DNA from: a bacterium
Lineage (GTDB): Bacteria; Chloroflexota; Dehalococcoidia; Tepidiformales; Tepidiformaceae
Length of the DNA stretch: 64,000 nt
Assembly: GCA_003577245.1 (NCBI GenBank)
Contig: QEVS01000009.1
Coordinates: forward strand, 1 to 64,000
Direction: 5' to 3'
Shown here: piece after piece, positions 24,788-34,333 of the stretch
Layout: every line of letters starts with the position of its first letter
Numbering within the stretch: position 1 is the first letter of the stretch
Made by a program: the position numbers and the translations under genes
The notes under the pieces: generated by a model
Told to the model about the DNA's origin: nothing
Databases searched by the model: none
Seen by the model: only the letters and a program-made list of their open reading frames with translations

Positions 24788-25184
24788 CTGCTCTTCTTCG
24801 CTCCAGCCAGATGCCTCCGTCGGGACCTTCCCCATGCAGAGGGCGGAGCCCCATCCGCACCCAGAAGTAAAGCGCCAACCCACGCTCGCCCGGCGCCCAC
24901 GCGCGCACCGTCCTGAAGTCTGATGTGAATGCGGCCCGCAATAGCAGCCGGGCCGCCTCGGAACCGGCGCCGTAGCTTCGACGACCTTCTTCGATGCAGA
25001 GGCTGCGTATGAGCAGCGCCGAAGGCCCCTCGCCCTCCTCCAGGCCGATGGTCCCGGCCACCTGTCCATCTTCGAGCGACACCACGAGCACCGGCCCCCG
25101 GGGTTCTGGTCCCGCCTCAAGGCGGAACCTGCCTCCCACGCGCGGCAACCCCAGGCGCTCGGCAACGTTCAACGGCGCAGCCAT
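24783..25184 (-). CDS. GNAT-family acyltransferase
   Basis: About 133 residues from ATG at 25184. The GNAT core is visible: VLVVSLEDGQVAGTIGLEE, then LLIRSLCIEEGRRSYGAGSEAARLLLRAAF (motif A, with an RxxGxG-like acetyl-CoA loop) and FWVRMGLRPL near the end. The start lies inside the end of the dinG-like gene (overlap about 16 bases), so the two are co-translated. The substrate is not predictable. A longer frame to 25235 lies entirely inside the upstream gene. Confidence 0.75.
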   Translation of the reverse strand: MAAPLNVAERLGLPRVGGRFRLEAGPEPRGPVLVVSLEDGQVAGTIGLEEGEGPSALLIRSLCIEEGRRSYGAGSEAARLLLRAAFTSDFRTVRAWAPGERGLALYFWVRMGLRPLHGEGPDGGIWLERRRAE

Positions 25185-27931
25185 TCGCGCACCCGGGCGG
25201 CAACCGCGGCCGTATCGTCCCTCACCTTCGTGCACTCGGGAAGCGCGGCTACGAACTGGCGCCCGTATGGCTTCTCGTAGATGCGCGGGTCCAGCACGGC
25301 AACCACGCCACGGTCGTTCCGGTCGCGGATGAGCCGGCCAAAGCCCTGGCGGAACCGGAGGATCGCCTGGGGCAGCGCGTACTGGCCGAACGCGTTGGAG
25401 TACTGTTCGGAGCGCGCGCGGTAGACGGGGTCGGTAGGGACCGCGAAGGGCAGCCGGGCGATGATGAGCAGCGAAAGCGCCTCGCCCCGGATGTCGACGC
25501 CTTCCCAGAAAGAAGCCGTGCCGAGCACGAGGGTGCGTGAGTTCGCCATCAGGTTCTCCGTGAGCTGCCTGGGCGACCCGTCGGGACCCTGGGCCAGCAC
25601 CACGATTCCTTCTCCTTCCAGCTCAGGACGAACGAGGCCGGCCACCTCGCGGAGCGACGAGTGCGAGGTGAACAGCGCCAGGGCGCGCCCTTCTGATGCC
25701 CGCACCAGCTCCGTCACTGCACGGGCAACCGACTCGATGTGGCCGGTGGCCGATGGCTCGGGGATGTCCGTGAACGCCGCAAGGAGCGTCGATGACCTGT
25801 AGTCAAAGGGCGAGCCCAGCATCAACGTCTCGGGCGACTCCAGGCCGAGACGCCGCGCCGAGTAGTCCATGCTTCCCCCCGCGGAAAGCGTGGCGCTTGT
25901 GGCTACCACCGTGCTCTTCTTCGAAAACAGGCTCTCCCAGAGCGTCGGGCCCACGTCGAGGGGCGCCGCGTTCAGCGTCCCGCCCCCGTCGCGCTCGCGG
26001 CTGATCCAGACAATGGTCTCGTCGTCGTGCGCGCCCATGAGTTCGGCGTGCTTGAGGCGCATCTCTTCAACCTTCCATGCGGCCGATTGAATCTCCCCGG
26101 AGAGCGCCTCGGCGTCTTCGACTGCCGGGGTCACGGCCACGATGCGTGCAGCGTTCAGCGCGCGATCGTTCACTTCCTTCAGGGCATGGTCGAGAGCGTC
26201 CCACGCCAGCTCTGTGTCGGCCCAGGATGGCCGGGCGCGGACAGCCCGCGTCACCAGCAGGCGGTCTTCGTCTCCGCCGCCGTCGCGAACCTGCCGTCCC
26301 AGCGCCTCGAAACAGGGGACCAGTGCCGCCTGCGCCTGGGCGACGGCCTTTTCGAGCGCCTTGCCGGCCATGTTCGCGCCACCTTCGGGGAGCGCGCGCA
26401 GGAGGGCCACCACCCCGCCCTCGCGGTGCTCCCGGCTCCCGCGCCTGTGCAGCCCGTCCATGGCCTCTGCCATCCGGCGCCGGCTGATTGAGGCGCCGAA
26501 CTGCTGGGTCGCCTGGTCCTCCAGGTTGTGCGCTTCGTCGATGATCAGGTGGTCGTATGCAGGAAGGGCGCTCCCGTTGGAGGCAATGTCGGCCAACAGG
26601 AGAGCGTGGTTGACGATGATGAGGTGCGCCGACTCGGCGCTCTTGCGTGCCCGGAGCAGGAAGCACTGTCCGTCCCGCACAAAACGGTTCTGGCGCGAGA
26701 GGCAGTCCGCGTCCTGCGCCGAAATCCGCTGCCAGGTGAGCCAGTCGCCCTGGTCCAGGTTGAGCTCCGCGCGGTCGCCCGTTTCTGTATCGGGGAGCCA
26801 GAGCAGCAGCGAGGCGCCAAGATGGGCGAAGTCGGGGTCGCCGAGCCCGGATGCGAAGTTGGCAACGAACCTCTGCATGCACAGGTAGTTGCCCCGCCCC
26901 TTGAGCAGGCTGGCTCGCAGGTCCTCCTCGTTTTCGATGGCCCCTGCTGCCAGCAGGATGCGGCGCAGGGCGGGGATATCCTTCCGGAGGAGCTGCTCCT
27001 GCAGGTTGATCGTGTTGGTCGAAATCACAACACGTTCGCCGTTCCGGATGGCGTTCAGCGCGGCGGGCACGAGGTAGGCGAGCGACTTTCCAACCCCCGT
27101 GCCGGCCTCCACCAGGTAGTGACCGCCGCGGGCGAATGCCTCGGCCACCGCCTCTGCCATCTGCACCTGTTCCGCGCGCTCCTCGAACTGCTCCACCACG
27201 CTCATGGCCGTTCGGAAAGCCTCGCCGATGGCGGCCGGGGCTACCGGCTGGCGCTTTTCACGCCGCACCAGGGGCGGAACGCCCTCCACCTTGCGCGCTT
27301 CTGGCAGCATGGGCCCGGTGACCTGAACCGGGGTGGCGCCGTCTTCGCCAATGAGCGCCGCCAGGGCCGGGTCGTGAATCGAGACCAGCCTTGCCAGCTG
27401 TTGCCGCTGCTCTGCCGGGAGCTCAGCTGCCCGGCGAAGCAGCGCCACGAAGATAGCCGCTGCGGTTCGCGCGTCGGCCAGCGCCCGGTGGTGATTGCCC
27501 GCCTCAACCTCCAGGGTGGCGGCCAGGGCCATCAATCCGCGCGATTGCCGCCCCGGAACGAGGAACCGCGACATGCTGGCGGTATCGAACGCCCCGCCTT
27601 CGAACGCGACTCCCTCGCGACGCAGGAAAGCCAGGTCGAAACCGATGTTCTGGCCAACCACCGGTTCACTGCCAACGAATCCGCGCAGCTCGTCGGCCAC
27701 ATCGGCCAGCACCGGGGCGCCACGCACCTCGGTGGCGGCAATGCCCGTCAGCCTCTCCGTGAAGTACGGTATCGCGCGCCCCGGATTGACCAGCGTCTGG
27801 AAGGAGTCCACCTCTTCGCCGTCCGATGTGAACCGGACGGCGCCGATTTCGATGATGCGATCCCGGTCCGGGTCGAGGCCGGTCGTTTCAAGGTCAAGGG
27901 CGACAAATGTACGGCTCACTCGTTCGAACAT
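25169..27931 (-). CDS. dinG: DinG-type helicase fused to a DEDDh 3'-5' exonuclease
   Basis: Residues 1-175 are a DnaQ-like exonuclease (FVALDLETTGLDPDRD, VGQNIGFDLAFL, HHRALADARTAA), and the rest is a superfamily 2 XPD-like helicase with EAGTGVGKSLAYLVPAAL (Walker A), LIIDEAHNLED (DEAH) and the C-terminal block FWEGVDIRGEALSLLIIARLPF. This is the Gram-positive form of DinG. Of the four cysteines that hold the iron-sulfur cluster in E. coli DinG only three are near the expected place (NYLC, DADC, DGQC), so the cluster may be absent. ATG at 27931. Length 920 is typical of the fused form. Confidence 0.93.
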   Translation of the reverse strand: MFERVSRTFVALDLETTGLDPDRDRIIEIGAVRFTSDGEEVDSFQTLVNPGRAIPYFTERLTGIAATEVRGAPVLADVADELRGFVGSEPVVGQNIGFDLAFLRREGVAFEGGAFDTASMSRFLVPGRQSRGLMALAATLEVEAGNHHRALADARTAAAIFVALLRRAAELPAEQRQQLARLVSIHDPALAALIGEDGATPVQVTGPMLPEARKVEGVPPLVRREKRQPVAPAAIGEAFRTAMSVVEQFEERAEQVQMAEAVAEAFARGGHYLVEAGTGVGKSLAYLVPAALNAIRNGERVVISTNTINLQEQLLRKDIPALRRILLAAGAIENEEDLRASLLKGRGNYLCMQRFVANFASGLGDPDFAHLGASLLLWLPDTETGDRAELNLDQGDWLTWQRISAQDADCLSRQNRFVRDGQCFLLRARKSAESAHLIIVNHALLLADIASNGSALPAYDHLIIDEAHNLEDQATQQFGASISRRRMAEAMDGLHRRGSREHREGGVVALLRALPEGGANMAGKALEKAVAQAQAALVPCFEALGRQVRDGGGDEDRLLVTRAVRARPSWADTELAWDALDHALKEVNDRALNAARIVAVTPAVEDAEALSGEIQSAAWKVEEMRLKHAELMGAHDDETIVWISRERDGGGTLNAAPLDVGPTLWESLFSKKSTVVATSATLSAGGSMDYSARRLGLESPETLMLGSPFDYRSSTLLAAFTDIPEPSATGHIESVARAVTELVRASEGRALALFTSHSSLREVAGLVRPELEGEGIVVLAQGPDGSPRQLTENLMANSRTLVLGTASFWEGVDIRGEALSLLIIARLPFAVPTDPVYRARSEQYSNAFGQYALPQAILRFRQGFGRLIRDRNDRGVVAVLDPRIYEKPYGRQFVAALPECTKVRDDTAAVAARVREWLRR

Positions 27932-28064
27932 CCGTGCGGGTCAGTCGAGTCTACAGGCCGCCGGCCGCCCGTGCGAACCCCATTGCGGCCTCCATCCCTT
28001 CACTACTCTCCCTTCGCGCCTCCTGCTGTCGCGGTTGGCCTGCCCGGGCCCACTCCCGGCCGGG

Positions 28065-28093
28065 TTGGAGGCTTTCCCCTTCACGCGTAGAAT
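28065..28093 (+). promoter_or_regulatory. Promoter of the EF-G paralogue gene
   Basis: TTGGAG (28065-28070), 17-base spacer and TAGAAT (28088-28093). The start would be near 28100, about 39 bases before the ATG. Confidence 0.6.
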
Positions 28094-28138
28094 CGCCTGC
28101 ATATCCCCGTTGTCACGGTGTATGTGGAGGTTGGGCCT

Positions 28139-30202
28139 ATGAAAGTCTATGCCACCGAGGACATCCGCAACGTTGTCCTCATGGGTCATGGGAGCGTCGG
28201 CAAGACTCTCCTCGGTGAGTCCGCCCTGTTCGTCAGCGGTGCGATTACACGCATGGGCAGCGTCGAAGAAGCCAACACGGTGAGCGACTACGATGACGAC
28301 GAGCACAAGCGGAAGTTCAGCCTCAACCTCGCCCTTCTCCCCGTCGAGTGGGAAGGCAAGAAGATCAACCTCATAGACACCCCCGGTTACGCGGACTTCG
28401 TCTCCGAGGTCATCTGCGGCGCGCAGGCTGCTGACCTGGCACTCGTTGTTGTCGATGCGGTGTCTGGCCCCGAAGTTGGAACGGACCGTGCCTGGCAGAT
28501 CGCCGAACGCCTCAAGCTGCCCCGGCTCATCGTCGTGAACCGAATGGATCGTGAGAATGCCAGCTTCGCCAGCGTCCTGGCCGCCTCACAGAAGCGCTGG
28601 GGCGGGAAAGTAGCACCCCTCCAGCTTCCGATTGGGGCGCACGACACCTTTTCCGGAGTTGTGGACCTGCTACACATGAAGGCCTACATGGGGGACAAAG
28701 CCGAGGAAGCCGAAGTTCCCCCCGCTCTCCGGGACGAGGCGGAGTCGCTCCGCAGCAGCCTTATCGAAGCCATCGTCGAGACCGACGAAGACCTCATGGC
28801 CAAGTACTTTGCCGACGAGGAGCTGACCGAAGAGGAACTCGCCCGCGCGCTTCATGGCGGGCTGGACCAGGGCCTCATCATCCCCGTCGTCTGCACGGCG
28901 GCGGCGAAGCAGGTTGGTGTCCGCCGCCTGTTGCAAGTCATTGCCGCCAGCGGGCCTTCCCCCGCGGACCGCGAGCCGGTGGTTGCCGGCGACGCCTCCC
29001 TCACCGCCCGGAGCGACGGCCCTGTGGCCGCGCACGTCTTCAAGACGGCCGCGGACCCGTACGTCGGTAAGCTGACCTACCTGCGCGTGATCAGCGGCAC
29101 GCTCAGCTCCGACAGCCACCTCTGGAATGCCAACAAGGCCGCTGATGAGCGGCTTGGGACGATCTACATCCAGCGCGGCAAGGAGCAGGAGCCGATTGCG
29201 AAACTGGCCGCCGGGGATATCGGCGCCGTCGCCAAGCTCGCGCACACCGCCACGGGCGACACCCTCTGCGCCAAGGAGCAGCAGTTCGTGCTCCCGGAAA
29301 TCGCCTTCCCCAGCCCGGTGCACAGCATGGCCGTGAAACCGGCATCGAAGGCTGCCGTCGACAAGCTCGGCCCAAGCCTGCAACGCCTGCTGGAGGAGGA
29401 CCCGGGCCTTCGCCTGACGCGTGACGGCGGCACCGGCGAGGTCATCCTTTCGGGCCTGGGAGACGCCCACCTCGATGTCACCATCGAGCGCCTCAAGCGC
29501 AAGTTCAACGTCGATGTTGAGCTTAGCCTGCCGCGCGTCCCCTACCGGGAGACCATCGCGAAAAAGGGCGCCGCCGATTACACCCACAAGAAGCAGACCG
29601 GCGGACACGGCCAGTACGCTCGCGTCGCGATCGAGATCAACCCGACACCGCGCGGCTCGGGGCTCCAGTTCTCGGAACGAGTCGTTGGCGGCTCCGTGCC
29701 CAAGGAGTTCATCCCCGCAGTCGAAAAAGGCGTCATGGAGACGGCGCGCGAGGGTGTCGTCGCCGGCTACGAGCTGACTGACTGCCAGGTCGTCCTCTTC
29801 GATGGCAAGCACCATCCCGTCGATTCGAGCGAGATGTCGTTCAAGCTTGCCGCCTCGCAGGCCTTGAAAGAGGCCGTGGCCGCCGCCGCGAGCACCCTCC
29901 TCGAACCGATCATGCTCATCAAGGTTCGAGCTCCCGAGGCGAACGCCGGCGACATCGTAAGCGACCTCAATACGCGCCGCGCCAAGATCCACGGCATCAA
30001 TCCTGATGGAGGCGTGAGCGTGATTGAGGCCGAGGTTCCGCTCGCCGAGGTGCAGCGCTACGCCTCCGACCTCCGCTCAATCACGCAGGGACGGGGCCAC
30101 TTTGAGCTTGAGTTCGACCACTACGGCGAGGTTCCGCCGAACATCGCCCAGAAGGTCATTGCCGAGCACAAGAAGGCTGTCGAAGCGGCGCACTCGCACT
30201 AA
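28139..30202 (+). CDS. Elongation factor G paralogue (EF-G-like, FusA2 type)
   Basis: All EF-G domains are present in 687 residues. G1 is GHGSVGKT, G3 is DTPGYADF, G4 is NRMD; then come domain II (DPYVGKLTYLRVISG), III, IV (HKKQTGGHGQYARVAIEI) and V (PIMLIKVRAPEANAGDIVSDLNTRRAKIHG). The switch I segment reads HKRKFSLNLALLPVEW, not the RGITI of the canonical translocase, which is the hallmark of the second EF-G found in actinobacteria, Thermus and others. The general fusA is expected elsewhere beside rpsG and tuf. GGAGG is eight bases before ATG 28139. The role (ribosome recycling, stress or none) is unsettled. Confidence 0.9.
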   Translation: MKVYATEDIRNVVLMGHGSVGKTLLGESALFVSGAITRMGSVEEANTVSDYDDDEHKRKFSLNLALLPVEWEGKKINLIDTPGYADFVSEVICGAQAADLALVVVDAVSGPEVGTDRAWQIAERLKLPRLIVVNRMDRENASFASVLAASQKRWGGKVAPLQLPIGAHDTFSGVVDLLHMKAYMGDKAEEAEVPPALRDEAESLRSSLIEAIVETDEDLMAKYFADEELTEEELARALHGGLDQGLIIPVVCTAAAKQVGVRRLLQVIAASGPSPADREPVVAGDASLTARSDGPVAAHVFKTAADPYVGKLTYLRVISGTLSSDSHLWNANKAADERLGTIYIQRGKEQEPIAKLAAGDIGAVAKLAHTATGDTLCAKEQQFVLPEIAFPSPVHSMAVKPASKAAVDKLGPSLQRLLEEDPGLRLTRDGGTGEVILSGLGDAHLDVTIERLKRKFNVDVELSLPRVPYRETIAKKGAADYTHKKQTGGHGQYARVAIEINPTPRGSGLQFSERVVGGSVPKEFIPAVEKGVMETAREGVVAGYELTDCQVVLFDGKHHPVDSSEMSFKLAASQALKEAVAAAASTLLEPIMLIKVRAPEANAGDIVSDLNTRRAKIHGINPDGGVSVIEAEVPLAEVQRYASDLRSITQGRGHFELEFDHYGEVPPNIAQKVIAEHKKAVEAAHSH

Positions 30203-30250
30203 CGAAGCGCATGACCGCACCCCGGTGGGCCCCGGAGGGCCTGGCCATCC

Positions 30251-32083
30251 TCAGCGGTCCGCGCTCAACCCTGGAGCGATAGCCCGGTTTCCCTGGACGG
30301 GAGTGGGCGTTGTGCCGGGCTTCGGAGCCCCGTGGTTTGTAGCCGAGACAGTCAGCACAAACGGCGCTCCTCCCCCGAGCAGGGGCTCAATCCAGAGCGT
30401 GGCCTGGTGCGTACCCGTGGGCATTGTGGCGGCGTCCAGGGTCACCAGCAGCACGCTTTCGTAACCCGCCTGGGCCACGCGTGGTTTGCTCGCGGTGGCT
30501 TTCTGTGTCACCACTTCGGTCTCGTTGCCTATCGCCACGCCCCCATCGACTGTGCGCGTGGAGCTGTCTCCGGCGTGCCTTGCCACCAGCCACGGGACTG
30601 AGCTGCGCACCCTGAAGGGGCCAATCCAGGTGCCCGTGTTCTTCACCGTGACGGTGGTCGAGGTCACCACGCCGTCGACATAAGCCACGAGATTGGCCTC
30701 CGTCGCGCCGGCGAAGGAAAGAACGGGGCTTCCCAGGAACGTGGCCGCGGCCGTGGGGTTCGCTGCAGGCGTCCCATCCGTGTGGGTCTCCACCCCCTGC
30801 TCCGGGATGCTCGTGGGGAAGTCCATGGCGGGGCAGCCCCCGGCAAACCCGGCGTCCTCGCATGCTTCGAAATTGGCAGGTTGGAACGCGGCCGCCACCA
30901 GCGGAATCGTGAGGTTGGGCATCGCGAATTCCTGTGGCATCCACATTCGCGGCCCCTGTGCCGGGGCGCTCTTCTTCACGAGGAACGATTCGGCCACCCA
31001 GCCGTCGCCGTAAAGGGCCGACCGCACGTTCCACCAGACGAGGTCCTCTGCCGCTACCGGCCCACCGAGCACCGTGACCTCCATGCCGTTGGCCAGGCAC
31101 CCCTTCGGCGCCTGCTCCTTGCCGGGAGTAGGGCGAAGGTTCACGCAGTCGTCCACGCGGATGAGGGCCACCTCTCCAACTTCGAACTTTGGGGCCCCGG
31201 GCACGGGCGGCGGCTGGGCCGGCGGCGTCCAGCCCTGTTGCCCGTCGGGTGTCGAAGGCGGGTAACGCATGCAGCCGTAGACCCGTTCCGGGTAGGTGAA
31301 GTCCCCATACCCGAACATCAACCCGCCGCTGCTGGTTGTCTGGTAGCTCGGTGCTGATGGGTCGTAGCAGTGATAGACAGGGCTTGCCTCACCGCCGCCG
31401 CGAAGCGGGTCGCGGTCGGGGTTAAGCGGATGGTTGCTGAAAGCGAAGCCGTTGTAGCTCCAGATGGCGTAGTACCAGTCCTCCAGCGCCGCCGGGTCGC
31501 CGTTTCCCGCAATGGGCCGGTACTTCGGGGCGCTGTTCCACTTGTCGGCCAGGATGCGCACCCCTTCCGCGATATTGAAGAGCAGGTGCGTTCCCACCAC
31601 CGCCTGCTTGGCCGTTGGAGAACCCGAGTTGTTGGCCATGCCGGAGGTCACCTGTCCCAGGCCGTAACCGCAATCAAAGGAGCGAAGAACGGGGCCAACG
31701 CCACCCCACGGCACCGACCCCGAGCCGTTCGACCAGTTCGATTCGACCCAGACGATGGACTTGTAGATAGAAGGAGGCACCCGCAGTGACGTGTCGGCAG
31801 TCGTGGTGCGTTCCGCGCGCGAACCCTTCACCAAACCCTGGTAGCGAACATCAACCTGTTCGCCACCCACCGAGAGGACAGACGTGACGGCCTTACCTTC
31901 AACCGCGAGGTCAATGGCAGTGTTGTAGCGGGCCACGTACTGTTCGAGTTCATAGGTATCGAAGTCAAACGGTCCGCCGCTGCCGCAGGCGCGCGCATCC
32001 CTCCCGGGGAGGCTCGCCCCATAAATGGCCGCTGCTGCAGCCAGGGCAACCAGAACCGCAAGGCGGGTCAGCGGGCGGCCCAT
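30251..32083 (-). CDS. Secreted lytic-transglycosylase-like protein with SH3 segment
   Basis: The 610-residue protein has a signal peptide (LAVLVALAAAAAIYGASLPG), then an SLT-type region: YKSIVWVESNWSNGSGS with the likely catalytic Glu, and FDCGYGLGQVTSGM, which resembles the GLMQ motif of Slt enzymes. A segment near residues 300-370 (VGEVALIRVDDCVNLRPTPG, ..., GDGWVAESFLVKK) is SH3-like and would bind cell wall. The C-terminal 200 residues look like Ig-type beta-domains (VTVKNTGTWIGPF). It follows two beta-propeller genes, and its start overlaps the end of the nearer one by 16 bases. Peptidoglycan cleavage is inferred from the motifs. Confidence 0.75.
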   Translation of the reverse strand: MGRPLTRLAVLVALAAAAAIYGASLPGRDARACGSGGPFDFDTYELEQYVARYNTAIDLAVEGKAVTSVLSVGGEQVDVRYQGLVKGSRAERTTTADTSLRVPPSIYKSIVWVESNWSNGSGSVPWGGVGPVLRSFDCGYGLGQVTSGMANNSGSPTAKQAVVGTHLLFNIAEGVRILADKWNSAPKYRPIAGNGDPAALEDWYYAIWSYNGFAFSNHPLNPDRDPLRGGGEASPVYHCYDPSAPSYQTTSSGGLMFGYGDFTYPERVYGCMRYPPSTPDGQQGWTPPAQPPPVPGAPKFEVGEVALIRVDDCVNLRPTPGKEQAPKGCLANGMEVTVLGGPVAAEDLVWWNVRSALYGDGWVAESFLVKKSAPAQGPRMWMPQEFAMPNLTIPLVAAAFQPANFEACEDAGFAGGCPAMDFPTSIPEQGVETHTDGTPAANPTAAATFLGSPVLSFAGATEANLVAYVDGVVTSTTVTVKNTGTWIGPFRVRSSVPWLVARHAGDSSTRTVDGGVAIGNETEVVTQKATASKPRVAQAGYESVLLVTLDAATMPTGTHQATLWIEPLLGGGAPFVLTVSATNHGAPKPGTTPTPVQGNRAIAPGLSADR

Positions 32084-33213
32084 CCGTAGAACCTCGTGAA
32101 TTCGGCGAGCGCGGTCCGTGACCCGTCCTCGGCCAGGAGCTCCAGGGTCACGTTACCCGGCCGCTCGAAGCCGGCGCCGGACCAGTGCTGCACCGCCAGG
32201 TGCTCTCCCCCGGGGGAGTACGCCAGGGGCACATCGAACCCGGTGGTCCCTGCCTGTGCCGCGACGACTCCCGCCCCGGTTACTGCGGGCTCCTGTCCGA
32301 ATGTCGGAGAGGCCGCACCGGGCCTCCACGAAACACCGAGCTGCTGGCCGCCCCCGGCCGACTGCGCTGCGACCTGGCCCTGCGTGGAGCCCGCCAGCGA
32401 GACCACCTTCGCCCTGTACTGCAATCCGGCAGAGGCGTCGCTTTCGATGAATGCGAGCCATTCGCCGTCGGGGCTCAGCTCCCAGTCCCTCGTGATCTGC
32501 GTGCTCAGGTGGGCCGCTTCGGCGCCGTCGCGGTAAGCCGTGGAGCCCCGGCCATCGATGACGACCGACGCAAGCCTGCCCAACGGGTCGATCCCGGCAA
32601 TGTACACGCCGAGCACTCCTTCGAATCCACGGACCTCCCGTTCGCCGTCACCGGCCGTGCCTACGCGATAGATGGCAACCCGGGCCCGTGGTCCGCTGCC
32701 CTGCGCCGTGCGAGTGAAATAGATGGATTGACCGTCCGGCGCCCACGCGACTGTCTGGAGGTGGTCAACACCGTTCGCAACCCGCGCCAGTGTGGCGCTC
32801 TCAAGATTGAGGACGTACAGCGATGCCGAGGGATATGCGGGTGTTCCTCCATCGGCCACCACCAGGGCCAGCCTGCGACCTTCGGGGGAGACTGCGCCTG
32901 TCGCGGAATAGCCACGGAGGTGTGGAATGGAGGCGATCTCGATGGCCGCGTCTGGCCCGTCAGCCGGGGCCACGAAGATGGTGTCCCGTTCTTCGCCTGT
33001 CTGTGCCACCACGGCGTATTCGCCCGGCGAGGCCGAGGCAAAGGCCGTGCGGGCGCCCCGGGGGGTTCCGGGCGAGCTCACGACCGCAGCGATTATGGGC
33101 ATCACAGCCACAACCGCGCCGAGCACCGAGACGAAGATGATCGCCCTGGAGGCCCGGCCCCGCGCGTTCGCCCCCCTGGTACGGTGAGTAAGACGGTCAC
33201 GGCTAATCTGCAT
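32068..33213 (-). CDS. Membrane-anchored WD40/TolB-like beta-propeller protein (copy 2)
   Basis: The 381-residue protein has a basic N-terminus, one membrane segment (residues about 24-44, IIFVSVLGAVVAVMPIIAAVV) and an outer region with repeated propeller blades: GAVSPEGRRLALVV, TVAWAPDGQSIYFTR, DWELSPDGEWLAFIES, PLAYSPGGEHLAVQ. SPDG/SPGG motifs are typical of TolB-type blades. It is a paralogue of the next upstream gene, overlapping its end by 11 bases, and overlaps the transglycosylase start by 16 bases. Three overlapping genes imply a fixed stoichiometry, perhaps a surface complex. Confidence 0.75.
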   Translation of the reverse strand: MQISRDRLTHRTRGANARGRASRAIIFVSVLGAVVAVMPIIAAVVSSPGTPRGARTAFASASPGEYAVVAQTGEERDTIFVAPADGPDAAIEIASIPHLRGYSATGAVSPEGRRLALVVADGGTPAYPSASLYVLNLESATLARVANGVDHLQTVAWAPDGQSIYFTRTAQGSGPRARVAIYRVGTAGDGEREVRGFEGVLGVYIAGIDPLGRLASVVIDGRGSTAYRDGAEAAHLSTQITRDWELSPDGEWLAFIESDASAGLQYRAKVVSLAGSTQGQVAAQSAGGGQQLGVSWRPGAASPTFGQEPAVTGAGVVAAQAGTTGFDVPLAYSPGGEHLAVQHWSGAGFERPGNVTLELLAEDGSRTALAEFTRFYGWAAR

Positions 33214-34333
33214 CGATCACGAACCCAAATGCCCAGGCCCCGGCCCTGTCTGTCAGGAACAGCCGGCTCTCTGCCGTGGTGATTTCGAGCGTCTCGCTGA
33301 CGCCAGTCCGCCCTTCGCGATCTCCGGGAGAGAACACCCGCGCGGCCAGCACCGTCCCATCGGGTGACCAGCGAACGGGAACGACGTATGCCTCCTGTTC
33401 GTCAGCTCCGGTCAGTCGCACCGAGCCGCCGGGCCCGCCAAAGGCAGGGATCTCCGAACCGGGGAGCCAGGCAACCCCGATCTGGTCCCCGTCGGCAGGC
33501 TGTTCGGTGATTGCGCCCGTAGCCAGGAGCATTGTCCGGCCAGTGTAGGCACGGTCACTCCCGGCCCGGATGTCGATGTAGGCGAGCCGGGCGCCATCGG
33601 GGCTCAGGGCCCAGTCACGTGTGCGGCCCGCGCTGAGAACTCCTACCTTCTCGGTTGCTCCTTCCTTCACAACCCAGAGGGTCGAACCAGACTGGTTGAC
33701 GGTCACTACATAAAGCCTGTCTCCGCCGGGTGAATAGCCCACCGGCGCAGCTTCGAAGACGCCCTCGAACCGGGCCACGGGCGTGGCCTGCCCGGTGCGC
33801 ACATCAACCTCTATCACCGCTGCCGCCACGCGAGCGCTGCTGTCGGCGGGCCCGGACTGCACCCCGGTGACGCGCCAGCCGTCCTGGCTCCACGCCAGCG
33901 TCGAAAGGTAGTCGAACTCCGCTGCCACGGGCATCGAGGTCCGGCCGGCCACATCCAGGAGTGCCATCTGTGCATAGGTCGGGTCGCTGGAAACAGAAAG
34001 GACAGCTATCGTGTCCGCTCTTGGCGATGCCGAGCCGCGCGCGTGCAGCCCGTACACATAAGGGAACGTCGCAATCAGGGCCGGCTCCGAACCGGGTCCG
34101 AGCGCCCGGACGTAGATGTTGTCGACTCCCGCCCCCGGCACCGAATACGCAATTGCACGAACCTGCGATGCAGCGATCGGGTCATGGATTGCCACCTTCG
34201 AATCGGTCGAAAGCGGCCGGGCGTTGAACGCCGCCCACGCCAGGACCGTGCCCGAAACGGCGAGGATTCCCAGGATCAGCGGGACAAGCGAATGCGGGAC
34301 ATGTGGACCATGATGGGCCCGCGAGACGTACAA
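33203..34333 (-). CDS. Membrane-anchored WD40/TolB-like beta-propeller protein (copy 1)
   Basis: The 376-residue protein has a membrane segment at about residues 15-35 (LVPLILGILAVSGTVLAW) and propeller blades with SPGGDRLYVVT, LSPDGARLAYID, WSPDGTVLAAR. The layout matches the neighbour closely: both have the string RDW(A/E)LSPDG and an -(E/T)-type C-terminus ending in ...GWAAR or ...FGFVIDAD. TTG at 34333 is the likely start, with GAGGT upstream. It is the first gene of the three-gene unit with the transglycosylase. Ligand or partner unknown. Confidence 0.72.
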   Translation of the reverse strand: MYVSRAHHGPHVPHSLVPLILGILAVSGTVLAWAAFNARPLSTDSKVAIHDPIAASQVRAIAYSVPGAGVDNIYVRALGPGSEPALIATFPYVYGLHARGSASPRADTIAVLSVSSDPTYAQMALLDVAGRTSMPVAAEFDYLSTLAWSQDGWRVTGVQSGPADSSARVAAAVIEVDVRTGQATPVARFEGVFEAAPVGYSPGGDRLYVVTVNQSGSTLWVVKEGATEKVGVLSAGRTRDWALSPDGARLAYIDIRAGSDRAYTGRTMLLATGAITEQPADGDQIGVAWLPGSEIPAFGGPGGSVRLTGADEQEAYVVPVRWSPDGTVLAARVFSPGDREGRTGVSETLEITTAESRLFLTDRAGAWAFGFVIDAD

